From: Hymenochaete sp. R1
Lineage: Eukaryota > Basidiomycota > Agaricomycetes > Hymenochaetales > Hymenochaetaceae
Direction of reading: 5' to 3'
Assembly: GCA_019400425.1 (NCBI GenBank)
Contig: JAFREE010000004.1
Span: forward strand, 62,001 to 126,000
DNA: 64,000 bases
This document shows positions 1 to 11,626 of the stretch, piece by piece. The position numbers and the translations under genes were made by a program. The stretch's first letter is position 1; each line of letters opens with the position of its first letter. The notes beneath the pieces are model-generated. The model saw only the letters and a list, made by a program, of their open reading frames with translations, was not told where the DNA came from and ran no database searches.

Positions 1-2794
1 GGAGAGCAATTTACGGTATTTCCAAGCCAGTCCGAGGCAAGGTCTACAATTTCTCCATCCAAAAAGTCACCAGCGACTTGATCGATTTCCTCGTTAGATA
101 GCGTTCCGGAGTCCAGACGCTTGCGGAGTTCTCTAAGTTTAGAAGCGTCCCATCGCCTGTTATTTGGTCGTTCCGAAACCAATGGTATAGAGGTATAGTA
201 CATCATAGGAGGGCGGAAGTCTGAGAAGAATAAAATCATCAGACAGTTGTACAACGCGGGATTGAAGGGCTAGTCACTCACCAGCAAGTGCTTGGATATC
301 AGCATCAGCATCAGCGTCGGAGGAGCCCTCACTCAACTCCTTCATGATCATCTGCTGCTCAGTTACGGATGGTGTCCATCCAGCCGGCTTCGAAGATGCG
401 TCGCTCATGGCGGCGCTGGAGTGCAAACCCGAACCAATCATGCTCAACAAGAGGTTCGACCGGTAGTTCTCCACCGCACCTCCGATGACCTGCTGGTCTG
501 CAGGAATCGTCGAAGCGCCCTTGATACTACGCAACGCATGGATGGTCGCTCCGACACTCAAATCACCAACGGACTGCATCGCAGGAACCCCGTTCGCATT
601 CTCTCCTTCGCCGTTGCCTTCAGCACCGCTCTTGACCGGAACTTTTGCAAATCCAATGCGAATGGCACCGACATCACTTCCGAGGACGTCGCGGCCATTG
701 AGCGCCTTGCGGGCGCGGACGGCATCATCCAAACGTTCGAAGTTGACTATACAAATCAAATTACATCAGCAAAAGACGGAAAGAAAATATCTGATTTAAC
801 ACTCACTGAATCCACAGTTCTTGTGCGTCAAGACTCTGGCAGACTCGATGGGGCCGAAGGGGCTGAACACGCTCAAAATAGTAGCAGGAGTCGTCGATGA
901 GGGAATAGACCCAATCCAGAGCGCACGTGTCGGAGTCGATTGCAATTGCGACTCGATACCACCCATAGCCGAATTGTTATTCCCGTTCGAGTTCTTTGAT
1001 GAGCTGGAATTTCCTGATACCGCTGACCCTGCACTTTTGGCAGGTGCGACGGGAGCACTTTCTGCCTTTCCAAAGCCGATGCGCACTGCCTGGCCATTGG
1101 GCATGCCAATCTGGCCACCAAGACGGTTGAGAACATCATCCTTCGCTCTGATGGCATCTTCTTGGTCAACGAAGTTTACGAATCCGCATTCCTAATAAAA
1201 AGGGGGAAGTCACGTTTGCGCCTTGTTCGTAAATAGCAAACAAGTGTGCTAAATAAGATCACTTACCTTTTCCGGAAGAAGCCTCAGACTTTCGATAGCA
1301 CCGTAAGGAGCGAAGACGTGGATTAGTTGTTCACTAGTGACCGACGAATCAAGATTGCCTATCCACAGGGATCGCGTCGGCGTCTGTATCTGTTGATTCT
1401 GGGCCTGCTCAGATTTGGGGGATAACGATCGGCCTTGCAACGACGGAGCCGCCAGATAACTATTGACGCGTCCGGCGGGGGTATCGGCCTGGGCAACGTA
1501 TCTGTTAGGGCTTGTCACAGACTGCGTCGTCTTGTTCAAGCTGTTCCCAGCCGCGAGAGCGAGAGTGCCAGCAAGGGAATTTTGGTCGCCCAACAAATTG
1601 TTGCTATTGTACAAGTTGTGTTGGGTATCGACGGAAGGAATGTTGCGTTGGCCGGTCCGCGAAGGGTCGTCGAGGATGCCGACGGAGATTGCACGAGGCC
1701 GGGCATTCGCACTATTCACGCTCAAATGCTGCCCCTGCTTGAAGCCCTTCGCAACGAGTGAGTTATAGTAGTCCTGAGACATTCCGTTGTCGTAATTCTC
1801 GATCTGCTGATGTCCGTAACCGCTTCCGTAACTATCCAAGAGTCCTTCTTCCTCTTCGTCGGCATTGGGTGTGCCAAGGAGTGAAGAGCTTGTCGCGGCC
1901 GATCTCATGCGGTATGGACCAGAGACCGTGTTTGCACGAAGACGGCTTGGATTAGCGGATAGATTGCCAGCAATGGCTGCTTGCGCCTGGTTGCGAAGCT
2001 CGGAGAGCGTAGCCGCCGGTGGAGGACGAAGGTTATCATCTAGACCGAGATAATCTAACGTATGCACATCGAAGTCATCGCCGGAATCCATCGAAGTGAC
2101 CGAACGCAACTCGTCAAGGCCAGGCAAGTTCGATCCGTTGCGATTGCTCGAAAGCCACGACGTCGAGAATATCGAGCCTCCTCCAAACGCATTGGACAAG
2201 CCCGCAGACGCAGGCAGGGTGAGCGACCCGGACCTCAGGCGGCTGTTACGTTCTGTGATGGCGGAAGTGGGTGCTGTAGAAGCGATGGAAGCAGAGTGAC
2301 GTAGGGAGGGCCTCGCGGAAGCCATGCTCGCGCTCGACGGGGTGGCCGGCTGTTGGCCGTACGTGTCAAGGAAGGACTCGGTGGAACTTGGGAGCGTCTG
2401 CAAGGTCTCGGACGCGGCTGCAAAGCGCTGGGCAGCGAGCTGGACGTTGGAAGGCAAGGTTCCGGCCCTTGCCCTCCTGAAGCCAGGGGGATAATTTGTC
2501 GGAGGGAGCGGAGAAGCCTCGGATTGAGAGTTGGCAGAGGAAGGCATGTCGTTGGAGGGAGAACCCGTAGAGGCCATTGCCCTCAGTGCGGGTGGCCTGT
2601 ACCTTGCTGCTGCCAACCTATCCTCGGCTTGGAGCTCTCTCGCCCTGAAGTAAAGCATAGAGTCAGGGATCTGTCAACGGAGACAAAAGCGACCAACACT
2701 ACCTCTTCGCAAACGCAGCAGAGGGAGCTGGGGGAGGGGTTTTACCCGACGATCCTCTCGCATATCCAGTAGCCTCTTGAGCGGACAAGGACAT
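1..2794 (-). CDS. RRM and PUF-repeat RNA-binding protein, JSN1/PUF1-like (3' end beyond window)
   Basis: Predicted exons: 2794-2703, 2644-1267, 1191-807, 746-282, 220-1 and onward off the left edge. The start gives MSLSAQEATGYARG. A long Ser/Pro/Asn-rich disordered N-terminus precedes two RNA-recognition motifs. Both open with TPTR(S/A)LWIG and carry the RNP1-like strands ECGFVNFVDQ and NCGFINFERL, each interrupted by an intron. The last visible exon reads RRWDASKLRELRKRLDSG and then DLASDWLGNTVNCS, which resembles the entry into Pumilio repeats in the fungal Puf1/Puf2 (Jsn1) family. Proteins of that family bind 3' UTRs, often of mRNAs for membrane or mitochondrial proteins, and control their decay. 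The two tandem RRMs are seen directly. The PUF assignment is inference from only about 20 residues, because the repeats lie outside the window. Upstream, 2820-2960 is strongly pyrimidine-rich on the coding strand, as in fungal promoters. Confidence 0.82.
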
Positions 2795-5388
2795 GTTGAA
2801 TGAAAACTTCGTCGACGAGGATTGGAAGGAGAGAAAAAAAAATTAAGGAAAGATCTGCTTTTCACAGCTGATTCTTTTTTTTCTTGTTTTTACTTTCTGT
2901 TCTGAGAAAGAGGAGTGGTCGTGAAATAACCAACGACCTGACAGGAAGAGGAGAAAAGAAGGAGGTTTGGGAACGGAGAGCTCGTCGGTAGACGGATGAA
3001 GGGAGATGTGGTGGGAGATGGATTACAGAAATACGTGTACGATGTCGTCGCAAATAATCCGAGAAAGTTAAGTATGAAAACTTTTCTTTTGGCCTCTTAG
3101 TAGAGAGCTAGTAAAGGATGGCACTAAGGTGTATTACGGACGATAGTGGGTAAAAAGGGGAGGGAGGACAAGGGACGATGGTGGTGGTGGTGAACAGACA
3201 GACACACCCTCCCTCCTCGAGTCCTTTCGACGAGAGAGTTCGACTGGCTGATCTGATCTCTCTTACAAAATCGCACGCTAATCCCGCACTCTCACTCACT
3301 CACTCACAAAGCATGCTCCCCCAACAATAATTATCATCTAAATCTCTGTCACCTCACCTCAATATTATTCCCTAGCAGAGCAGCCCGAGAACAAGACAAA
3401 ATAGAGTCCGTCATCTTGGCTTTTGTCACCCATCGCCCGGCATCCGCCTATCTTCTCCCCAAACTCAAAAGCTTGACATGCAGCCACCGGTAGTCCCAGG
3501 CTTTCTCCATTGCTCGCTCTCTTCCACTCCTCGGAACACTCCCCTCGGAACAAAGGAACAAAGGGCAACAAACAAGTCAAAGAGACCTCTCAAAGGCAGC
3601 ACTCCATACTAGGGATACCCACTGCCTTTGAAAGAAAGTGATCAACATCACACACGCACACACACACAAGCCGAAACGTGCATCAAAACCCAAGGGATCT
3701 TTTTTCCCTCCCTTTCAGTCCAGGCGAGGCAAGAAAAACAGAAGAAAAAGGAAGCACGCCCCATCCCGTCCTCCCGTCACCGCTGCCGCCGAGGTAATAG
3801 AAGAGCTCAAAGCTTACATCAGTATCAGTATCAGTAGGGCATTTGCATATAACTAACGCATGTTCCGTGCATCGTGCATCCAAGACGTGTGTGTATGAGA
3901 AGTCGAGTCTTCTTACATGTAAGAGGGCGATGAGAGAAGGGTGAGGTGAGGATGTGTAACGTTCATACACTCGAGGCGATCCAACTTACTTTCCCAGTAT
4001 TTACTGTATTCTGACAAGAGACATGTAAGCTGACTACAGATGTACCGGTAGTTAAGATTATATCCACCCTCGCCTCCCTACATATGTATATGTTTATAAA
4101 ACTCTTACAGCAGTACTAGTAAAAAAACTGGTGATCCAAGGACCGGCCCGGGAGCGTCCCATTCCCATTAATATTCTACTGTGCCATCCCAACTCGATCT
4201 GATCTGACGATGCCTAAACAGAACTTTTCACGTACCGATCCCGGTACCTAATAGTAATACGACCCATCAGTAACGAATGATAAAAAGAAAACTCCCATTC
4301 GCTCATAATTGATATCAACGGTGACGACCGTCGTGCAGCACTCGCACTCGTCACTCGTATAACGGCGGGACGGAACGACACACAGACGGAAGTATCCTCT
4401 TTCATCCAAATTCCAAGATTTTGTAACCGTCCGTCCGTGACACCCACCCGCACCAGCAGCAAATTCAAAACAAACGCTACGAAACCCAACCAGCCGATTT
4501 TCGCCTTTAGAAAAAAAAGTTGAAGGCCGCAACATTGATCCAAACCCACTTTCGTATTTACTTCAGTCGTGAGATTCTGCGAGCGCTCTATGATACAAGT
4601 TTTCGATCTGACAAAGAAAGAAAGAAAGAAAGGAAGGAAAAAGGGACAGGCAGCGGAGATTATTTGCGCGAGGAGGAAAACGTCGAATCGTTTTTTTTTT
4701 CATCTATTCTACGAGGGTTGAAGAACGAAAGACCGTAGAACGAAGATATAAAAAAAGCCTCGCTACCATCGGCCTGCAAAAAAATTCAAGGTGAAAGAAA
4801 GAGTTTTGAACCGAGGGCGACAAGTACTGAAGGGCGGAGATACTAAAGTTGAGGATATAAGCGAAATTTTTGCTAGCTGCGAACGGAACATGCACAAGGA
4901 AGTTCTCAATGTAAATTGAATAATTGAACAGAAGAAAAGTGGAGTTGATAAGACGACAGGAGGAAGGAAACAGCTTTCAAGGATACAAATCTACGGTTCT
5001 TTGGATTGACTCATCAGAAACGGCGAAATTGAAAGAAAATAAGATAATTGTGAGGCGAAGACGAACAAGATGCATAGGAAGCAGTGCTAAGAAAAGGGTT
5101 GAGTTGGGAAGAATTGGTGAAGATCAGACCGTAGCCAACGCAATTCAATTGGCATGAGAAACAAAACTCGGAAAGGGGAATAGAAAACTATTCGAAGGGA
5201 GGCATAAACGAACGGAACCCAAGTGAATGAAATTTCATGTGAACTTGGATCAATTGCGACAAAATAGTGCCGAAACATAAAAAAAAGGGAAGTGAGAAAG
5301 AGCGATAGTGGCATACCCAAGCGTAAACATAGGGAAAGGTGCTGCATGTCGAAGGGCATTGCCATAATGCTTAAACCGGAAAATCACA
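2795..5388. other. Intergenic region upstream of the PUF gene and downstream of the GDS1-type gene
   Basis: I see no supportable gene in this 2.6 kb. The part nearest 2794 is pyrimidine-rich on the minus strand and is probably the promoter and 5' UTR of the PUF-type gene. Simple repeats occur: CACT units at about 3292-3307, CA units at about 3649-3668, a CAGTAT triplication near 3818-3836, and GAAA units at about 4614-4635. Reading frames here are short, lie on both strands, and have poor codon bias and no family motif. A long 5' UTR or a non-coding transcript is possible but is not shown by the sequence. Confidence 0.5.
4611..4640. repeat. GAAA tetranucleotide microsatellite
   Basis: Several consecutive GAAA units followed by GGAAGGAAA, giving a purine-only tract of about 30 nt in non-coding DNA. 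It is a simple slippage-type repeat with no evident function. Confidence 0.7.
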
Positions 5389-8300
5389 TCAGTAAGCGGA
5401 AGTCTTGTTTCGCAGCCGGTCGCTTTTGCGTTGAGGTACAACTGTTGTCGCAACTCTCTTCGAGCGCCGCACAGAGGCCCTGGTCGGTTTCTCTTTCACA
5501 GTAGCCACCGGCGTTGCGTCTCCTGCACCTTCCTGCTCAATATCTGCATCGTTTTCATCAGCTTCGATATTACATTGCCTCGGCGGCTGCTTTCGTACTC
5601 GCTCCACGTCGCTTAAATGTTTGCTCGAACGCCTTTCCATAAGGCGATCGGTAGGACGAGTTGCAACAGCAAAGACGTTTGCAAATGGTGAAGGGGCAAG
5701 GGGAACTTGTCGCGTAGACTGTGGAGACTTTATGAGTTCCGGTGTCGCATCGGCCTGTTGAGCAGTTTGCCCTTCGACACGACGATCGGGATAAAAGCAC
5801 AAACTCTGGAATACCTCCTCTTCCTGAGGGCTGAGCGGCGTTTCTGATGACGGAAGAGCATCCGTAGAATCACAACTACGGGGAAGCTCGATCATCATGT
5901 CGTTTGAAGGTTGAAGCAGATGATAGTCAACATCTTCAGCCGTATACATCCCTCGTTCCCAAGGAATCTTGGCTTCGCCAACGAGCACGGGAGAGACGTC
6001 GAATGTGCGAGTAGACTGTCGCGAAGGCACGCCTGGAATGGAAGTTCTTCGTGGTATAAGCCAAGGTTGGGACTGTTCTGCTGCAAGCGCCGTAGGGACT
6101 AGCGGGGAAGAGTCAGAGATTCGAACAATCGATTCCGGCTCGGGATCGTCAATTGCTGGAGGAGAAGCAGGGCCCGTGCTCTCGACATCGGTGTCGGGTG
6201 AGGAGACAGACCATGACGATCCAGGGCCGCTCAAGGAAGGTAACGCAGACGCTGATCTTGATGACTCTTCCGATGGCAATGGATAATCGACCGCATTGTC
6301 CTCGAAAGCGCAAGGTTCTGCTGTAGCAGCGGTAGAGAGGGTGCTTCGCGGTTCGCTTGCCCAACTGTTTTCATCTAAATCTTGCTTGCAAAGGCTGTCG
6401 GGGCCGAGGAGCTCCACGTCTTTCCATAAGGACCGTAATGCTGGTTCTTCTGGAGTGTTTGACGCACCGTCGTCTGCTGTCAGATCCACAATAGACGACC
6501 AGTCTGCCCCTTCCTTTTTGACACAAAGGGCATCTTCCTCTCCCTTAACAAGAACGTCGTGCGCCATCAGGTCGTCAAATCCATCGTCAATAGATAAGCT
6601 GAGACCATCCAAATTCAAATCAATGTCCTCAGACTTGACGTGCATGAGAGTCTGCGTGGAAGAGCGCTTTGAAGGAAGTTGTTCTTCTTCAGGTTCAACT
6701 TTCACTACATTGAGATCCAGGGATGAACTCGATGGCGCTGCCTGCGGCCACTCGTAAGCGAAATCGCCTTCGTGTTCCCATTTGACCTCCGGAGACATGG
6801 AGAGTGAAGTGATGTCCTCGTCGTCATCCCCGATTGAGAATTCGTCCTCAGAGTCGGGAGGTGGAGACGCGACACTGAAAGCTGCGCTAGGAGCTCGATC
6901 TCGTTGATACGAACCAAATGCATTGTTACACACGAAAGGGCGGGTGTCAACGCACGCTAGCTCAAGGCGTGGCTTTGTCTCTGGCCATTCGGAAAAGTAG
7001 GCGGAGGGCGAAGTCCCGGGAAGTGACGTATGCATGTTTCGGAAAGTCCCTTCTACTGGAGTATACGGAGGAATAGAAATTTGTTTTTGAAGCGGGAAGG
7101 GTGGGAATGTCCATGTAGGCTCGTTGCGTTTGACTTCTACGGATGACGGCGAAGACATTTGCTTCTCTACCCGTGGAGAATCCGTGTCCATGGCGCTTTC
7201 CTGCGCATTGGATTCGGCCTCCGAGTCAGATGAAGATGAGTCTGCCTCCTCGGGCTTCTCTCTCAAGCTGGTAAGGCATGGTCGCAACCGCAGAGTGAGC
7301 TTGATCTTTGGTGGCTTCTGGCCTTCAACAGGCTCTTCGTCCTCCGGTGACTGGCCCAAGACGCGGCGACTGGACGTCCGTTCACGTTTTCGTTTGATCC
7401 CGCATTTCACTTCATCACCTTTCCTGCCTTCGATTGTGGAAATGGCCGAACCTTCGGCAAAGTCACGCAAGGCTATCCCAGCACGTGCAAACGGGCATGG
7501 TGCGCCGGCTACCTTGCTAAGGTACCAGATTGTCGTGCCTCGTCGGAAGCACGTCAATCGTTCTTTAGTGTTGCCATTCTCATCGCATATATTCTTGTCT
7601 TTATTGGACACGTTCCCTCCTGTGCGAGAGTAGAGCGCAGGGAGGAGCGCGTCGTCTTTCTCGGTCCCCGAGAGAGTAAGGCGCATCAAGACTGGAAAGT
7701 CGTTCTGTTCCTCGCAGCGGGTGAGATGTGTACGGATGAAGAATGTTATTGCCTGGGATGCCGCGGAGACGCTGGTAAACAAGAAGGTCCAAATGAGTAT
7801 ACTAGAAACAACAAGACAAAAAAAAGAAAAACGCATATAGTTACCTCGGGCAGACGATACCACATTTCATTGCCAAATCTGTCAAGTCTTTGATGGTCAT
7901 CGCTCGGTTATCCTGTAAAGAGATGAGGGGAGAGGCGCTGATCAGCATCGTGGAAGAATATTCTGACATGACAGATATGAAATTAGAGAAAGGAGAAATG
8001 GAGAGATTGAATTGGAAAGGGCGTGACGGGTATCCACGTGAGAAGAAGAAGCCCCCTTTAGCCTTCTTTATCAAATGAATTTAGAAAACAGCCGACAGGG
8101 AGAAACCGACCCGGGGACGCGGGCATGAAGTCGCGCGTTGAAACGGCTCACTCCAGAGCAGTCCACACACAAAGGACAAAGGATGACCGCCCACTTACCA
8201 CCGACATGAATGCTTTCCCCATCGCCATGAACACCTTATTGCTTGCATCATCTGGGTGGAAAACAATTCCGGCAGGGGGAAATTCTGCCCCACACGTCGA

Positions 8301-8723
8301 CGAATGTGGCTGTGCGTGTGGCTGCTGCTGCTGCTCGATGGTTTCCGACGGTCTCTGGCCAAACTCCACTGCATTGTCCCGTCCCGTTCCTCCAACCTTT
8401 GCGTTTTCATTCACCAGACCAGCCTGAGGAGTCCAAAGGGGGGATATTCGTCTCAAGGATGGTGTCGATTCGAGAACGGGGGAAATAGAGGCCTCTGTGG
8501 CATCTCGACGTTGGCGAGAGGGCTTGGTTCCGGCACCAGAACCTTGGCGTGTGCGGGTGGCGAAAGCTTGAGAGGTATCTGCATGAGCAGGAGAGGAGGA
8601 TAGGATGGAAAGAGGGGAAAGGGAAGTAGAAGGTTGGTTCGAGGAAGATGGGAGAGAGAAAGGCTGGGGAGGATCGAGTGGAGAAGACTGGTGGTGAAAG
8701 GCGAAGAGTTGGTTGATGGTCAT
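5389..8723 (-). CDS. GDS1-type winged-helix domain protein
   Basis: Exons 8723-8199, 7912-7845 and 7771-5389 encode about 991 residues. The start MTINQLFAFHHQ is the first ATG of the open exon. Across the two introns the spliced protein reads KAFMSVDNRAMTIKDLTD and then CGIVCPSVSAASQAITFF. This matches, from memory, the winged-helix domain of fungal Gds1 proteins (residues about 155-240), continuing into a conserved LPALYSRTGG and a CFRRGTTIWYLSKVAGAPCPF segment. The last 550 residues are acidic and Ser/Pro-rich and probably disordered. A basic tail (RRSKRVATTVVPQRKSDRLR) could be a nuclear localisation signal. Yeast Gds1 has been linked to respiratory growth; no biochemical role is shown here. 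The second acceptor was placed at 7772 because it restores the domain, while an earlier AG would add a hydrophobic insert. The family name is recalled, not searched. Confidence 0.72.
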
Positions 8724-11626
8724 TAAAGATTAAAAGGGGGGAGCAAGTGAGATTATTGATGTTTGTATGCTTGAGAAAGTCGTTGACGGTCGTTGTGATT
8801 TGTCGGCCAGCGAGGAAAGAAGAGCAGAGTCGAGGAGGAAGAGAAGTGGTGGGTAGATGAGAGAAGGAGGGAGAGAGAGGGAAAGGGAGAGAAATTGAGG
8901 AGAGAGCTCGAGCTTAGGGGTTAAAGAGATTGAAAGGGACGGGAAAGGCTGAAAGGCAGGCTGAGGGCTCTCGCTTAACTCATACGCGTGATATCTCCCC
9001 TTCCCTCTGCGATCTAGAGGTCCGAAAAAAAGGGGCCGATCGCGGTAGTCCGGGGTCTTCTTCTTTCCTATTTTCGTATTTGATGTCATCATCTCTGACT
9101 CTGACACAATCTTTGTCAGTTTTTTTCACAACCCAACCATCCTCATTCGGTCAAATTTCTCTCAATCAAAAAAGAGGGAGGTCCCTTCTTCACTTTCCCC
9201 CTCCTTGCTTTTTTGCGTATCACCAGCACCAGCTCACAAGGTAGTAGTGCTGGCTGGCTCTGCCTTAAATCTTTTGCGCCACAGACAAGCTCATATTTCC
9301 TTGTTCTTCCATTTCTTGTATGATGCGGGCGCCCAAAACGCCCCATGGGGCGGAACTCAAACTCAATAGCCAGATAATAACACGATGCTCTTCCCACGAT
9401 TAAACAATTCAGAGCCGAGACGACAATCAAACGCGCGTAAGCTCCCGTGCACCGCCTTGAAACTTCTTTTGTCTGAAAATTTCTCCACTAACGCACATAA
9501 GATCCCCTTGCGGTCTAGTTTGTCCCTCGGACCCCTGACACCAGGCGACGCGCCGTCATAACGATTTTTTGATCGGCAGCTTCCTCCACGGCGCGTCGAA
9601 CGTTCTTTTTTTCGACCGCACGTCGTCGCTTCCGTCTACGCGTAAATGACCTGACCATGCCGACGCGTCGCAGACTACGGATTGCTTTTTCGCCCCTACA
9701 TTCCCTGGTTATCTCAGAGTCACAAGCACACGTTCGTCTATCGAGGATATGGCGAGTTTCGTATTGAAAAAAATTATGCCCTTGCATGATGCATTATATC
9801 CCGAAATACCACTGATCTAGGTGATAAGACGGCCTTCGAAGCTTGCAGAAGAGTGAGTCTTGTCTTCTTCCTTTAATGAAGGCTTTCATATAGTAATGCG
9901 CGAAGAGACTACAATCTGACGAGTAACGATCTCCTTCGTTGCTGAAAGTGGGGGGGCTTTCAATACCATTCGGCATGGCTTGAAAGGCATGGCTTTGTCA
10001 TCCAGGCTGCGAAAACCTGAGGGTAGAGGAAGGAGAAAAATAGCAGTCCGACAGTGCCGAATCTTTTGTAGGTCACCCTCAAGCATCGCCTCGGTACAAA
10101 CAGCTGAGAAGCTGGTGCTAAAGATAGCAGCCTGGATACCCATCATGCAATCAGTCAGTACTAGTGGCCTGGGCAAAATCGTGACCTACTCGTGCGCTCC
10201 AATTTAAAATCCGGCCGACTTGTGGATGTCGACGTGTCACTGACGTAGTAGGTTGCGCAACATAGAATCGGATTGATGAAAGCGGCGTGATCCTGTTGCA
10301 TCTCCGACGACTGAATTGAAATCGATTGGGGCGCTCGAAGCACAGCCCTAGAAGCAAGCAGCATCGCAAACAATTGATTATCGGAATCATAGAGAGCACA
10401 AGGACGCCTACAAGTTTGGGAACCCACTCGCCTTTTTCTCTCGACTCCCAACAAAGCCTGTGCAAAAGACGAATAAGTGTAATTCAATCGCGCAATGCTT
10501 CCGTGATAACCTTACCAAAAAGAAGCCCTTATTCTATTCGCAAGGAGAGGGAGAGGGATGAGAGATTGAAAGCGTTATGAGGATTTAGACGCTCAGCACC
10601 ACTTGATAATTTTTCCGCCGTGTGGATCGAAGAGCAGAGGCGACCATGGGACACAATGTCGGGCGCCCGAAGCCTCTTTTCGCTTTTCCTGATCTTTGTC
10701 CGGCGATTGCCTAGAAAGGCGCTATAGTCGTAGAGAGTAGCCTTGGCCCCAGACTCTCTTCTCCGTTACGAAGGCATAATGGGGGCCCAAGCTGTAGTTC
10801 ACAGATCGCAGGGGATGAGGAGCGCAAAGCTACAGACTGACTCCTTTGACACGTATGACTCTGGAGATTCCCGCTTGATTTCATCGACAGTCATCTGGGA
10901 GGACAACGTGGATGTTGGCAGGACTACGAGGTAAACTAAGCCGTTGAGGGGAGAGAAAAAAAAGTACGTCAGGGAAAGGGAAGGAGACGGGACGACCTCG
11001 AGGGCTCAAGCGAGCCCCTATGGCGTAACTGCTGCATTGAATAGAAACGCCTTCTCGATCTGCGCCTGTAAGGAAGAAAGAAAACACCGATAATTTTCTT
11101 TTTCATGAAGTTGCAAGCATAAGGCATTGATATTCCATCCGCCCGTAGGTTTGCGACCTTATATGTTTTGTCGAGTATCAATGCAAGACGAGTCAGTTGA
11201 GAGGAAGATGTGATTCGGGAGCGCCGGTGAACAGAGTCATTTCCACAACAACATGAAGGGAAATGAAGAGGCGCTGCAAGTCCTGTGCGCTGTGTCGTTT
11301 GAAATTTCTGATACCGTCGGGCCATTCTTTTGCTTACGTACAAGATTATTCCCATATTTGAATCCAACTTCGAGTTGTCCCTGACTTTCTCCGGACCACC
11401 TTCGACGCGCAACGTCTTTCCAGGGCCTTCCTCCTCCCTCCCTTCTCTCTCTTCCTAACCACCACCACCATTGGTCCTCTCAGTCGAGTCATTGTTCACA
11501 GCCTTGCCGTCGTGCATTCGTATTTAGTTCCACAGCTCTCTCTGTCCTGATTCTCCTTATCCTTCTATACACCCTGTCGTCTTCTATCTCCTTCTATACG
11601 TCGAGGCGCCCATTGCTTTTCTCATC
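8724..11626. other. Intergenic region between divergent GDS1-type and BCS1-like genes
   Basis: No supportable gene in this 2.9 kb. The side near 8724-9000 is pyrimidine-rich on the minus strand (GDS1-type promoter). The side near 11390-11626 is CT-rich on the plus strand (BCS1-like promoter and 5' UTR). In between are short frames on both strands, for example 9886-10176 (-) and 10969-11412 (-), without recognisable motifs. Two ACGCGT boxes lie at 9638-9643 and 9663-9668, with near matches around 9547 and 9591. Four-exon or non-coding transcripts cannot be excluded by eye. Confidence 0.5.

Noticed and set aside
10969..11412. Minus-strand frame of 147 residues upstream of the BCS1-like gene
   Set aside because: It overlaps the likely promoter of the BCS1-like gene, is composed of poorly biased codons and has no recognisable domain.
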